NCBI GenBank assembly: GCA_963575645.1
Contig: OY754472.1
Location: 28,211,401 to 28,275,400, forward strand
Direction: 5' to 3'
From: Xanthostigma xanthostigma
Taxonomy: Eukaryota; Arthropoda; Insecta; Raphidioptera; Raphidiidae
Length of the DNA: 64,000 nucleotides
Every line of letters starts with the position of its first letter. The first letter of the stretch is position 1. Shown one piece after another: positions 43,301 through 54,172 of this stretch. The position numbers and the translations under genes are program-made. The notes beneath the pieces are model-generated. The model was not told the origin of the DNA. It ran no database searches and saw nothing but the letters and a program-made list of their open reading frames with translations.

Positions 43301-43706
43301 AAGGCCGCTGCACACGAGGCTAGAAACACTGCTGGGATTTCTGCTGGCCGGCAGACTGGCTACGAGGCAGGAAATGACGTCACTGCGGGCTCGCCTGCTA
43401 GCTCACAAAATGAATTTTAAAATTAGAACACGGGCTATTTTTCTTGCTTGGCCCTCTGCTTGCTCTGAGAAAGAACCAATCAGGAGACAGTATCTTGTCA
43501 CGTGCGCGACATGAACAAACGCGCACAAACAAACAACAAACAGTTTTGTTACCTTTCTATCGCTGTGCGTGCACCGAACCTACCCACAAAACAAGCTTGA
43601 AAAGAAGCCAGCACATAGAGAAATAAAGAAAACCAGCGCTAGAAAACTAGTAGTCAAATCTAGCAAGGAATCTAGCGACAAATCCAGCCTTGTGTGCAGC
43701 GGCCTT
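43301..43706. mobile_element. 406-bp MITE with AAGGCCGCTGCACACGAGG ends
   Basis: The left end AAGGCCGCTGCACACGAGG and the right end CCTTGTGTGCAGCGGCCTT are inverted over about 20 bp. The interior repeats GCTAG(A/C)AA and GCTGG words and holds TGACGTCACTGCGGGCTCGC. Partial copies lie at 30970 and 35054. No coding sequence; the superfamily is uncertain. Confidence 0.8.
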
Positions 43707-43924
43707 AATACATAAATTGTTGAAATAGGAGCGCAAAGCGTTTTGCGTTTTGATGTTTTCCATGCGGACTACCACGCCACAATTATGTAGTTAATCATGT
43801 TAATTATATAAGATCCGAAGGAAATGACGTCATCAGTCAACGACGCATAATATGATTTCCTCTATAATTACCACGGTCTGCTACGGAACTGCATTTTGTC
43901 TAAACTGCATAAAAAAATGCCAGT

Positions 43925-44420
43925 TAATTGGGTGACGGGGCCATTCCAACTTCAATATGGTGACATTTGATGTAGTATAATAAAGAAAATAAAATTTCTG
44001 ATATCGCGTGAGGTGACGGGGGTAATAGCTAGTATTCAATATGATATTTACTATTCGTTGCCATGGTTATCTACATAATATGTTCCACGTCATGTAAAAA
44101 TTAAACAAAGGATGCTTAACTAGATTATTTCTGACAGATCTACAAAACAAAAGAATAGCTGATTTTTTTTTTTATTTTCCATATATTTCCGAAACTATAA
44201 AGTTTAGAAAAAAAATTCTTTAACAAAACTTTCCTAAAAAAATAAATAGAATAATAAGCCGTTATGAAAATTATACCATTATTATATAAAAAATACCGTT
44301 ATAGCATATATCTCTTCTGCGCATGCGCAGATTTTCCCCAAAAACAATAGGGCTCTTCATATTTGCATACCAAACATCCTCCCAAAATTTGGTTTCAATC
44401 CGCTTGTGGTTGTAATGGTA
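43925..44420 (+). mobile_element. CCATTCCAAC-ended repeat, copy 2
   Basis: Begins GGGTGACGGGGCCATTCCAAC and passes TTCTGATATCGCGTGAGGTG, TGTTCCACGTCATG and one half-unit with TGCGCATGCGCAG (44319). It ends near GGTTGTAATGG. It joins directly to a second GCGCATGCGC half-unit fragment. Confidence 0.6.
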
Positions 44421-44690
44421 AAATAACAGTTGAAAATTCCTAGTAAAAATAGATAGATTAATAAACCGTTTTAAAAACTATATTATTATTATTATATAAA
44501 ACAACATTATAAGAGATATACTATTTTACGCATGCGCTGATGTTCCCCAAAAACAATAGGCCACTTCATATTTGCATATCAAACATCCTCCCTAAATTTG
44601 GTTTCAATCCGCTCATCCGTGGTGTCGGAATGGTAAGAAATGTCAAAAATGACGTTTGCATCTGTCAAAGTATTAAAAACAAGAAAAATA
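44421..44690 (+). mobile_element. Fragment of the ACGTGATAACGT family (core and one half-unit)
   Basis: ACGCATGCGCTGATGTTCCCC (44528), CATATTTGCATATCAAACATCC, and GTGTCGGAATGGTAAGAAATG followed by GACGTTTGCA match the core of 52497-53520. Both family ends are absent. Confidence 0.6.
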
Positions 44691-44939
44691 AAATACTAAT
44701 AAAAATAAAGTTTTTATTGAAATGTACCAAAAAAATATAATTTTTAATAATTTAAGGTCATAATTCTATTATTGATTGTGACTAATACAATCATAGAGTT
44801 TACATCTAACGCTTTTATATTTATGAACCTAAATTATTAATAAATTATTAAAATGATTTTTTCCTTTCCGTGTTTCAATATTTTCAACTGTTATTTTTTA
44901 AGTTAATTAAATTATATTATTAAGCTCCAAGTGTCGTTA

Positions 44940-45330
44940 AAAATATACACCGATTTTTAAACATAATTATGTGAACCAAATCTTCTTGGTTTCCGGGCTT
45001 GTATGCCGTGGTCCATTGGTATTACTACCTGACGTTTCGTCTACAACTGCGGTAGACATTATCAAAGGCGATGTGGTAGCGGGCGAAGTACCACACTATT
45101 CGACACACTTACCTGTGAGTAGCCTAGAAGGAAACTTCGCCTGCTACCACATCATCTTTGATAATGTCTACCGCAGTTGTAGACGAAACATCAAGTAGTA
45201 ATACCAATGGACCACGGCATATAAGCCCGGAAACCAAGAAGATTTGGATCAACACCGGCCGTGAAAGCCTACACACATGGATAATTATGTAAAATTTTGC
45301 GCCTTGTAATTCTTGAATTACTTGTATGTG
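44940..45330. repeat. Foldback repeat with GAAAC/GTAGAC hairpin
   Basis: Arms 44976-45102 and 45128-45255 are mirrored: AATCTTCTTGGTTTCCGGGC, CCATTGGTATTACTAC, CGTTTCGTCTACAACTGCGG, TGATAATGTCTACC. In the right arm TTGATAA is followed by a GTCTAC/GTAGAC hairpin and GAAAC (45185-45189). The outer words AAAATATACACCGATTTTT and GCGCCTTGTAATTCTTGAATT recur reversed at 55160-55235. It is a non-coding repeat with ends not defined. Confidence 0.55.
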
Positions 45331-46019
45331 TCTTCAGACAATATTTTTTTTTCTTTAATTATTTTTTAGCTTACAAACATTGTTTATAGTATCTATTGTT
45401 TCATCATGAAACAATAAATTATAATTTGTCTTTTAAAATGTGCGTGTTTAAGCATAGATTTTTTTTCGTCATTGGAAAAGGTTATATGTCAAAGGTATTA
45501 TTTTATCTATAAAAAAACTTTTGCGTTAGTATTTGTACGACATATACATTGTTTCGCTTGCGATATTCTAGTGTCATACTAGTATATATGCGTGACTCGT
45601 CTTCGGTTCGCGCGCTTTTCTCAAGAGTCAACGGAACGTTGGCGTTTTGTTTATTGTGTCAGGCGTAACCGGTACCAACTAGTACCAACCTAATGTTAAA
45701 AATAGCACAATATCAACTACTTGTAGTTTTATTCAATGCACTTTGTATTATTCTAGCAGTTTTTGACCTTTTCTACTGAATGAAACCGTAACTCCTATAC
45801 AACCGTATTAAGTAAAGTAACACTCATTTATATACTCCTTGAGAAAATTTCATTTTTTAACTATCATATAAAATACGGCGACACAGTTTCACATTTTTAT
45901 AATTTCGGCATGTCTGTCTGTCTGCCCGTATGCCACAGCTTAATAACTCCGCCATCTTATCATTGAGTCGGATGAAATTTTATAGGCAGGTATCTTATGT
46001 GAACCACCATACAATCTAA
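45331..46019. other. No gene recognised
   Basis: 45560-45700 is less AT-rich (CGTGACTCGTCTTCGGTTCG, GAACGTTGGCGTTTTG) and could be single-copy. No domain seen. Confidence 0.35.
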
Positions 46020-46442
46020 ATACCTACATAAAATTCTTGTGTCACAATTTTGGCTACGCTAATCTCCGAAACCAGTGAACCGATTTTAAAGAAATTTTGT
46101 AAATGTGTCTTGCTTGGTGCAACTTACGCTATAGGATAGTTTTTATTAAATAGTTTGTACAAAATTAGTGTTTTATCAAAAAAAAAAAAAAAAAACAGTT
46201 TTAGTAACATGTAACGACATCTGATAGAATTTACTCAAAGCTATTAGTTCAGATGCAAACAAAAAAAAAACTGTTTTAGTATCAAGTAGCGACATCTGTT
46301 AGAATTCGCTTAAAGCTATTGGTTCGAAAGCGAATCTGCTAAAATTTGATGAAAGCTATTAGTTCAGACGCCGGGCTGCAAACAAATACATTTTAAGGAA
46401 TTATATCTATCGTACCCGGGTGAACGGAGACGGACCGCTAGT
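46020..46442 (-). mobile_element. CTAGCGGTCTGTCCC repeat, reversed copy
   Basis: The reverse complement of this segment matches 37957-38343, with CTAGCGGTCCGTCTCCG at the right border, three AACTAATAGCTTT units, and a GGTGCAACTTACGCTATAGG word. A poly-A run of some 19 bases at 46178 differs from the partner copy. Confidence 0.65.
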
Positions 46443-46449
46443 TATGTAA

Positions 46450-47120
46450 TGAAATTACAAAAATTCCAGCCAATTGGGCGACGGGACCATTCCAACTTCA
46501 AAAATGTTGTCATTTGATTATAATAAAGAAAATAAAATTTCTGATATCGCGTGAGGTGACGCGGGTAATGGCTATTATTCAATGTGACATTTGCTATTCG
46601 TTGTCATGGTTATCTACATAATATGTTCACGTCATGTAAAAATTAATCAAAGCATGCCTAACTAGTATATTTCTGTAAAATCCGTAAAACAAAATAGCGG
46701 CTGATTTTTTTTTATTTTCAAAATATTTCCGAAACTATAAAGTTTAGAAAAAAAATTTTAACGAAACTTTCTTGAAAAAATAAATAGAATAATAAGTCGT
46801 TATGAAAAGTATACCATTATTATATAAAAAACACCGTTATAGCATACATATTTTCTGCGCATGCGCCGATTTTCCTCAAAAACAATAAGGCTCTTCATAT
46901 TTGCATACCAAACATCCTCTCAAAATTTAGTTTCAATCCGTTCATCCGTTTGACCTGTATCGTGTTCACAGACTAGCAAACTAACGGACGCACAGAGTTT
47001 TTCCAAAAATATGTTTTTTAGATTCGGAGGACCTCAAAACGGAAAGATATTGTAAAATTTTTGAAAAGTGATTTTTGGCCTAAACTAGTACCTACCATTC
47101 TCCACTTGTGGGTTGGAATG
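46450..47120 (+). mobile_element. CCATTCCAAC-ended repeat, most complete copy
   Basis: Starts AATTGGGCGACGGGACCATTCC and ends CCACTTGTGGGTTGGAATGG, giving CCATTCCAAC inverted ends. Includes ATATCGCGTGAGGTGACGCG, one TGCGCATGCGCCG half-unit (46856) and GACCTGTATCGTGTTCACAG. The half-unit is shared with the otherwise different ACGTGATAACGT family. Confidence 0.7.
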
Positions 47121-47492
47121 GTAAAAAATAATTCAAGGGTAGCTTTTCGCACATAGAACTGAGGGATTTTGTATATTCGAGCACCCTATTGTATGAGGTA
47201 TCATTGAATATGTCTTTAAGATGCAATAAATGTAGTTAAGTGACTTTTCTCTTAGGCGAATATTTCCTGAGATATAAGCTTTTAAATTGGTAAATAATTA
47301 ATGTGCCCCTCCTCGCCAAACTTTGCAACCATGTGATTAAAAAATCTGAAAAATCAACAGAGTTGCACTTTATAAATACTTTTAACGAAAATTATTTTAA
47401 ACAAGATACCTTAAAAGTTGTAGAAGCTCAGTTGATCAGCCCGTGGAAAATTAAAAATTTGAAAAATCGTCACTGTTACAAAATTAAATAAT
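47121..47492. other. No gene recognised
   Basis: A 62-codon frame at 47303-47491 has no motif. AT-rich. Confidence 0.3.
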
Positions 47493-48778
47493 GCCGGCTA
47501 TAAGTCGGAAAAAACACGAAGACGGTAAATAATTTGAGCCGGAATGAAACTACCTTCCCCCCCCGTTTTCGAGGATGCTGAACACGATGGCAGCGTCAGA
47601 ATTTCTCATTGGGGTGGCCCAACCCCTCAAACGGGCCAAAAACCACCCCCGATTTACGATTTACGCGATTTACTAGGTTTCCCAGCAGAAAGAAGTACTT
47701 TACTCCCATTTTAGAGGATGCTGAGTACGGTATGGTGTTGGATATCGCGTCCTACCTCTACCAACGCCTCCACCGGCCAATACTCACCCCCGAAAGGAGT
47801 GAATTTATTTTTTTGCAATATCAACGGTAAATATATGTTCTCCCCCCGTTTTCGAGGTTGCTGAGCACGGTGGTGGAGCTGAATATCGCGTCCGACCCCT
47901 ATCAACCCCTCCACCAGCTAATACTCACCCCCAATAGGGGTGAATTTTTTTCCCATTACCAGCGGCAAATATATATTCTTCTCTCGTTTTCGAGGATGCT
48001 GAGCACGGTGGTGGAGCTGACTATCGCGTCCAATCCCTCCACCGGCCAATACTCAACCCCTAAAGGGGTGAATTTTTTAATTATTGTAATTTATGAGAAG
48101 AGACTGTAGCGATTTGTTTAACCGTACTTTCATGTATCGTAATAAATGTTCTGAATTATTTATATATAAAAATAAATGTATGTATCAATTATTCAATAGA
48201 TCTACTGGCGGTACTTGATGATATTTTTTGCAGCTGAACCGAAATGAAAGACCATTACAACCAAGAAGAGTAGTACTATTATTTTTCCCATTCTCAATAT
48301 CCTCGGAAACGGAGACAAATGTGTTCCCAGGTGATAATAAAAAAAATTCACCCCTTCCGGGGGTGAGTATTGGCCGGTGGAAGGGTCGGACGCAATATCC
48401 AACACCACCACTGTGCTCAGCAACCTCGAAAACGGGGAGAGATCATATATTTACCATTGATATTGCAAAAAAAAATTCACCCCATTCGGGGGTGAGTATT
48501 GACCGGCGGAGGGGTTGGTAGCGGTTGGACGCGATATACAAGACCACCGCCGTGCTCAGCAACCTCGAAAACGGGGGTAAAGTACTTCTTTCTGCAGGGA
48601 AACCTAGTAAATCGCGTTTAACCCCTCTCTGGGGTGGTTTTTGACCGGCTTGAGAGGTTGGGACACCCCAATGAGAAATTCTGACGCCACTATCGTGTTC
48701 AGCATCCTCGAAAACGGGGGGGGAAGGCAGTTTTATTCCGGCTCAAATTATTTACCAGTCCTCCGACTTACAGCCGCC
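47493..48778. mobile_element. Foldback element with minisatellite arms
   Basis: The outer ends GCCGGCTATAAGTCGG and CCGACTTACAGCCGCC are inverted. Each arm holds three to four units of about 150 bp with GTTTTCGAGGATGCTGAGCACGG, GGATATCGCGTCC, CCACCGGCCAATACTCACCC, and a CCCC...GGGGTGAATTTTTTT hairpin. Units in the right arm are in reverse order and orientation. The centre (48110-48230) is unique AT-rich DNA. Frames of 60-97 codons arise from the repeat units and run on both strands alike, so I do not call them genes. Confidence 0.75.
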
Positions 48779-49464
48779 ACTAAAAGAAGAAACCTTAAAT
48801 GTCATCTATAATGTTCATTTTATTCCGTTTCAGATGGTTTTTGAATTTATTTAATATAAAATTTAATTTTCGTGCCTGTCGAAAGATGATTTGTTTATAT
48901 ATTCGGTCTCTTTGACTCGTTTGACAACATTTGATGGAAATTTAATTTTATAAACAAACCCAATTTAACTGTCCGTACGACGCAATATTGCCAACTCATA
49001 CATATGTATGAGGGAAAATAATTTGTTTTATCATTTAGTTTGAAATCAAATACAGGATGTTACGAAGGATCTAATACCATACGTTGTCTATTTCAAGTTT
49101 CTTCGATAAATAAATTTCATTTTAAATAGGTAAAAATATTACAAAAAAGAGAATCATAGATAATAATTCATCCACCGAATAGGTATCATCATTTTCTTTA
49201 AATTATATTTGGATGTCATCGAAAAATGCATCTTATTTACGAGCATACTTGTCTTAAAACAATTGAAATATGTTTTTATGCAGATATACTTCGATTCTGG
49301 CTTATTTCTACTTACATACATAATATTTTTCATAAATTTAAAATGTTAATATAGGTAAATGTCTCCTAATAAATCTGAGATTCTATATGATTCACAGCTA
49401 TAAAATTGTTCATGCTATGAACAAAATTCAGAAAATGTTATTTCTATATTAATCTTCTAAATAT
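48779..49464. other. No gene recognised
   Basis: AT-rich. Nothing assigned. Confidence 0.3.
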
Positions 49465-49907
49465 AGAAAAGGAAACCGTGACTGACTGACTGATTAACTG
49501 ACAGACTGACCTATCAACCACTGGATGGATTGGGCTGACATTTTGCACTCAGATAGTTATTATGACGCAGGCATCCGCTAAGAACGGATTTTTAAAAATT
49601 CAACCCCTAAAAGGGTGTAACGGGGGTTCAAAATTTGCATGGAGAAATTTTCGAAAAAGCGCAGGATTACTCCTGTCAACAAATAAATAAACACGTGTTT
49701 CATGCGCTTTTTCAAAAACAACCCCTTCAGATGATGAAAAGAGGTAAATAGTCTAAAAATCAACATGGGTGTCATTTGAAAATTTATCAAGACGTTGATC
49801 ACGTGAATGTCATCAATTTTGAAATTTTGTAAGGAGGGGTCTACGTCGAGAAGTGAGTAACTATGACAAATAATGAGAATGCATCCGTGTTTCGTCTCAA
49901 TCGCTAA
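49465..49907 (-). mobile_element. GACTGACTGACTGA repeat, reversed copy
   Basis: The reverse complement matches 59530-59975: GAGACGAAACACGGATGCAT, GTCGACGTAGACCCC-like words, GACAGGAGTAATCCTGCGC, AACCCCTTTTAGGGG-like words, AGCGGATGCCTGCGTCATAA, and finally CAGTCAGTCAGTCACGGTTTCC. It is a non-coding dispersed repeat of lepidopteran style. Its right border meets the palindrome at 49908. Confidence 0.7.
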
Positions 49908-51209
49908 TAGTTAAGGCCGCGGTGACAAAAGTGCCTTGCAACTCCCAAACGGATGAGAAGCACGTTTTTGTATAGTTCGAGTGTCGTTCTCGAAATCTGT
50001 GTTGTCGAGTAGGGGTCTGGCGTTCGGCGTTGAGCGGCTATAGTATTTTTTCCGAATTTTGCCCAGCGGTTCCAAAAATCATTTCCCAAACGGATGAAAA
50101 TTACTGGAGGGCATCTACGCAAACCCCCAATTACCGGAAAAATATTTTCATCCGATTTGATCCTTGCCGTAGCCTGCAGTACAATTAAATGGACCCAGAC
50201 TCCGAAATGAAAAAAATCATCAGCCGCATTCATGCAACCGGACTGATATGAATGGTTATTATTTATGTTATTAGAAAAAAAAGTTTTCATCCAAAATGCG
50301 CCTGGCTAAACTATGCCAAATAACAAAAAACCCCGCCAGCGCGCGTGATTTTGATCCCGGAGTTCTCCGTAAATTTTCTACGAGATTTAGATGGAAGTTT
50401 CATAAACTTCTTTGTCTCTGGTTTAAAAATATTTAAAAAAAATGATATGCTCCCGAGAGGCGGTGAAATAGTGAGTTCACACGGTCCAAAAGTCGGAGTG
50501 TTCCCTTCATAATCGTCAAATCAGAGGAAAATAGTCTCATCAATGTTTACGACAATAATACACAATTTGATTGTAATCGGCCTTTCCACATTAAAGATTG
50601 AACATTCAGATCCTGCAGTTTCCCGTGATAATGAATATATCGGAGCATTATTATGGATGATCTGGACTTGACCGCAACAAATTTGGATGAAAATAATTTT
50701 TCGATGTTCTGTAGGTGTCAAAGAACCTGTGGGCAAATTTTCATCCATTTTGGAATTACTTTATCAAATTTGGCCCATTTAAATTTTGGAAAATTGTTAC
50801 AAAGCGATCGCGATACATAGAGCAAGAAAATTTTTTTTACATATTCTCAGACACGAACTATATCTCCCTGCCAAATTTCAAGTTCAAATAAGGAAATTTT
50901 TTCCCCCCCTTTTTTTCCATTTTTTTTAGAGCTTCTGGAAGAGCTCTTTGCAAATATCAAATCGGATGAAAATATTTTTCCGGTAATTGGGGGTTTGCGT
51001 AGATGCCCTCCAGTAATTTTCATCCGTTTGGGAAATGATTTTTGGAACCGCTGGGCAAAATTCGGAAAAAATACTATAGCCGCTCAACGCCGAACGCCAG
51101 ACCCCTACTCGACAACACAGATTTCGAGAACGACACTCGAACTATACAAAAACGTGCTTCTCATCCGTTTGGGAGTTGCAAGGCACTTTTGTCACCGCGG
51201 CCTTAACTA
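49908..51209. mobile_element. 1.3-kb inverted-repeat element with TAA duplication
   Basis: The arms 49908-50160 and 50957-51209 are 253 bp each and mirror images. The element starts TAGTTAAGGCCGCGGTGAC, and TAA stands on both sides (49905-49907 and 51210-51212). Arms contain CGGATGA/TCATCCG words, as do the arms of 12416-13637. The interior, 796 bp, has no transposase. The two similar frames (50290-49904 minus and 50995-51222 plus) are the same arm sequence read from opposite ends. Confidence 0.8.
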
Positions 51210-51212
51210 TAA

Positions 51213-52021
51213 GAGTAAATAAATATTAATTAACACTTTTACCACGGTTCTTGCCCTTATTGAGTCAAGTAATAGATTAATTGTTGTTTATTGACGGAAC
51301 TCAATTTCATTACATTATATTAGACGACGCGACGGGGTTTCTCTTTCAAAAACATAAGTTTTATACGGTTCTTGTCTCAGGGGTCAAGTGTGTTTTAAAG
51401 ACAATCCCGGCAATAATGCATTCTGATGCCAAATACTAAAATTGACGGTTACTAGATAAATTAGACAACTGTTAATGTCATGGTTTCGTTATTGGGATTT
51501 AGTCTTCATACTTTTGGAATACAAATGGTAAGAAAATTAATAGACCCGTACAGAACCAATATTATTTGAAAATGAGCATCGTGTATAAATAATGAACGAG
51601 TACTTAACCCTGGGGGTAAGAACCATCATTTAGAAATGACTTAGTACTTGACTTCAGGAGCAAGGACCGTATCAAAATTATGTTTAGAAAAAAGGCTTCC
51701 GTGCTCAACGTGTTAAGCAGAAGGATATAAAAACGAAACATTTGGTTTATATTATTTGTTTATGTATAAATGATGTGCACTGTTCAAAATTGTCAAATTG
51801 TTACGCGGGACGATCCTATTGTGCAAAATTGTAAAAATACAGAAATATTCCTCATCTGTAAATTTCTAAATTTTCATTTCTAATGAAATAGTTATTTTCT
51901 AAAAGTATATATAGTCATCAGAATTTTGCTGTATGTATTAATAAATTTTGTTTGTTGAAATGCTTAAATATAAGTCCATAAAAAAATGTAAAAATTTAAC
52001 GCGCCTTGATGCTACTAGGGG
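51213..52021. other. No gene recognised
   Basis: AT-rich. Related words ACGGTTCTTGCCC (51245) and ACGGTTCTTGTCTC (51366) hint at an old duplication. Confidence 0.3.
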
Positions 52022-53577
52022 GGCGGCATTCAAGTATTACGTAAGCGGAATTTTAGTAATTTTTTACCCTCCCCCCCTTCTTGTCAGGAAAAGTAAGCAA
52101 ATCTCTTACCCCCCTCCTATGCTTACGTAAACATTGGTATATATTTTTTTTAATCTGTTTATCTGTTAATACCGGTCTCCTATTGGTTCATATGAGACCG
52201 AACAAAAGACAAGTAAATAACGCGCGCGGCATTCCGCTACTTTGGTTATTTCTAACTTAACCATAAAACACCGCGTAAGAGCGAGTAAGCAATTACAATT
52301 ATTTTAGGGAGTTCCTGAACATGCTTATCGCTTTCGAGCATATAGACAAGTAGAGTTGCAACATCATAATCTATTAAATTTTAGCAGAAAAATCAGAAAA
52401 ATAAATAAATATTGTTGACGTAATCACCATCTAGACTCCCCGCCCCCCATGTCATCATTCATGAAAAAAAATCTTCTCCAAAAAATTGGTTGTCTGTAAA
52501 GTCGGTTTACGGACGATAGTTTTACGTGATAACGTATTCCGTAATACATAACCTAAATTTATATAATAATTATAATAATTCGAATCTATGATATTGCATC
52601 TTTCGCTTCAAATTTAGGTAAATTTTATTAAGTAGAATAATAAAACACTATAAAAAGTATACTATTATTATATAAAAAACAACTATGGCATGTATCTCTT
52701 TTGCGCATGCGCCGATTTTCTCCAAAAAATTTACAAAAATTTCTAGTAAAAATAGATAGAGTAAAAACCGTTTTAAAAACTATATTATTATTATATAAAA
52801 CATCATTATAAGAGATATATTCTTTTACGCATGCGCCGATGTTCCCCAAAAAACAATAAGCCACTTCATATTTGCATATCAAACATCCTCCCAAAATTTG
52901 GTTTCAATCCGCTTATCCTTGGTGTCGGAATGATAAGAAATGTCAAAAGTGACGTTTGCAACTGTCAAAGTATTATGTTCTAATAATAATTAGTTATTCT
53001 AATACTTAACTTAGAAGGCGTTGCATTTCACAAAATACTAATGTCAAAAAATTGAATTAAACATTAGAAATGTAGCCGTTTTCATGTTAAGACAAGACAT
53101 ACGTTATCGTCTAATTTCCATGTACGGCAAACAAAGACGACCGACCGCATCGCGCCATGCATTAGACAACATTGCATTTATACAGCTATTTTTCTATATA
53201 AATTTGTATAAAAAAACTGTTTAGGCAAATTGTGTTATACGAAATCTATGTAAAATGTTCTCCTCTTTCGTTTCAGACTGGTTTCAAACCGATCCGATTT
53301 AAATTGAGCGAGAAATTAGCAAAAAGCACGCACAGGGTCAGGCGGAACGTTACGCGTTAGGAACGTTAGGTACGTTAGGAACGTTAGGAACGTTACGCGT
53401 TACGAACGTTAGGAACGTTACGCGTTAGGAACGTTACACTTTTTCGTGCATGCAGCCGGTGTTTTATCAATTTATAAGATTGGTGATTCATCAATTTATA
53501 AGACGTTATCACGTCAAAAAAGCTAAGCAAAGACCCCCCCACCTCCTTTTGGTGCTAACGTAATACTTGAATGGCGC
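52022..53577. mobile_element. ATTCAAGTATTACGT MITE split by a younger element
   Basis: Left end GGCATTCAAGTATTACGTAAG; right end CTAACGTAATACTTGAATGGC at 53554-53575. C-rich tracts (CCCTCCCCCCCTTC; GACCCCCCCACC) near both ends are typical of this MITE type. The middle contains the complete ACGTGATAACGT family copy 52497-53520. Confidence 0.6.
52497..53520 (+). mobile_element. 1.02-kb copy of the ACGTGATAACGT family
   Basis: Both ends are intact and two GCGCATGCGC half-units are present (52702, 52830). The right part has an expanded GTTACGCGTTAGGAACGTTA series (53350-53440): about seven ACGTTA/ACGTTAG units, against two or three in 41743-42846. Otherwise the copies are nearly identical, suggesting recent activity. 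Confidence 0.85.
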
Positions 53578-53864
53578 CTAGGCTCTGTATACGTAGCGCT
53601 ATAGTGTTAATATTTTGCGTTGAAAAAGATATTTTTGACGCGTACTATGTTTTTACGACTATATACTTACATAAACATAATATATAATGCGCATACCTAT
53701 ATATACATAGTAGCTAGTCTCTATAGTCCTCCGTAAGCTCAAAGCCTAACGTAGGTATCCACCCACTATGCTGTATCTGTTATGGGATGTGAACATGCGA
53801 ACTTTTGAACGAGGTTTTGCGTTCAATAGCTTTTTAACAGCGGCATTACCACACCAAACCGTCC
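53578..53864. other. No gene recognised
   Basis: AT-rich with repeated TACGTA/TATACATA words. Nothing assigned. Confidence 0.3.
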
Positions 53865-54172
53865 GTGGTAAAACATAGTGTTCAAAAAAAATCTTGTGAT
53901 TGTTTTAGAAGGTGGTCTTCTATAATTCGCCAGTACATATTTCTTTTTGGAAATATTAAATGTTTTTTTAAGGTAAATCCAATTGTATATATCCACATAG
54001 AGCATATGCATATATACAAGAGAATATCACTTGAGGATGGCACTACCTCTTGGTATCTGGCCAGTATATTTCAATATCAAAGCTGGGTCTAAACGACAAA
54101 CACAAAGCAGAGGTGGGATTCGAACCCACGACAGTACGATTCAAAAGCCAGCACGCTGTCCTCAATACTAAA
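53865..54172 (-). mobile_element. tRNA-derived SINE
   Basis: The head lies at 54172-54108 on the minus strand. GAGGACAGCGTGCTGGC is an A-box-like stretch, and GTCGTGGGTTCGAATCCCAC is a complete T arm with B box. An anticodon-arm-like stretch (GGCTTTTGAATCG) sits between. The remainder of the element extends towards 53865 as non-coding AT-rich sequence; its 3' end was not fixed. Confidence 0.65.

Noticed and set aside
47609..48521. Frames of 67-97 codons in the foldback minisatellite
   Set aside because: They exist on both strands and in several units because of the repeat structure; no domain.
49904..50290. 128-codon frame with a mirror frame at 50995-51222
   Set aside because: The two frames are the two arms of one palindromic element; no known domain and no start context.
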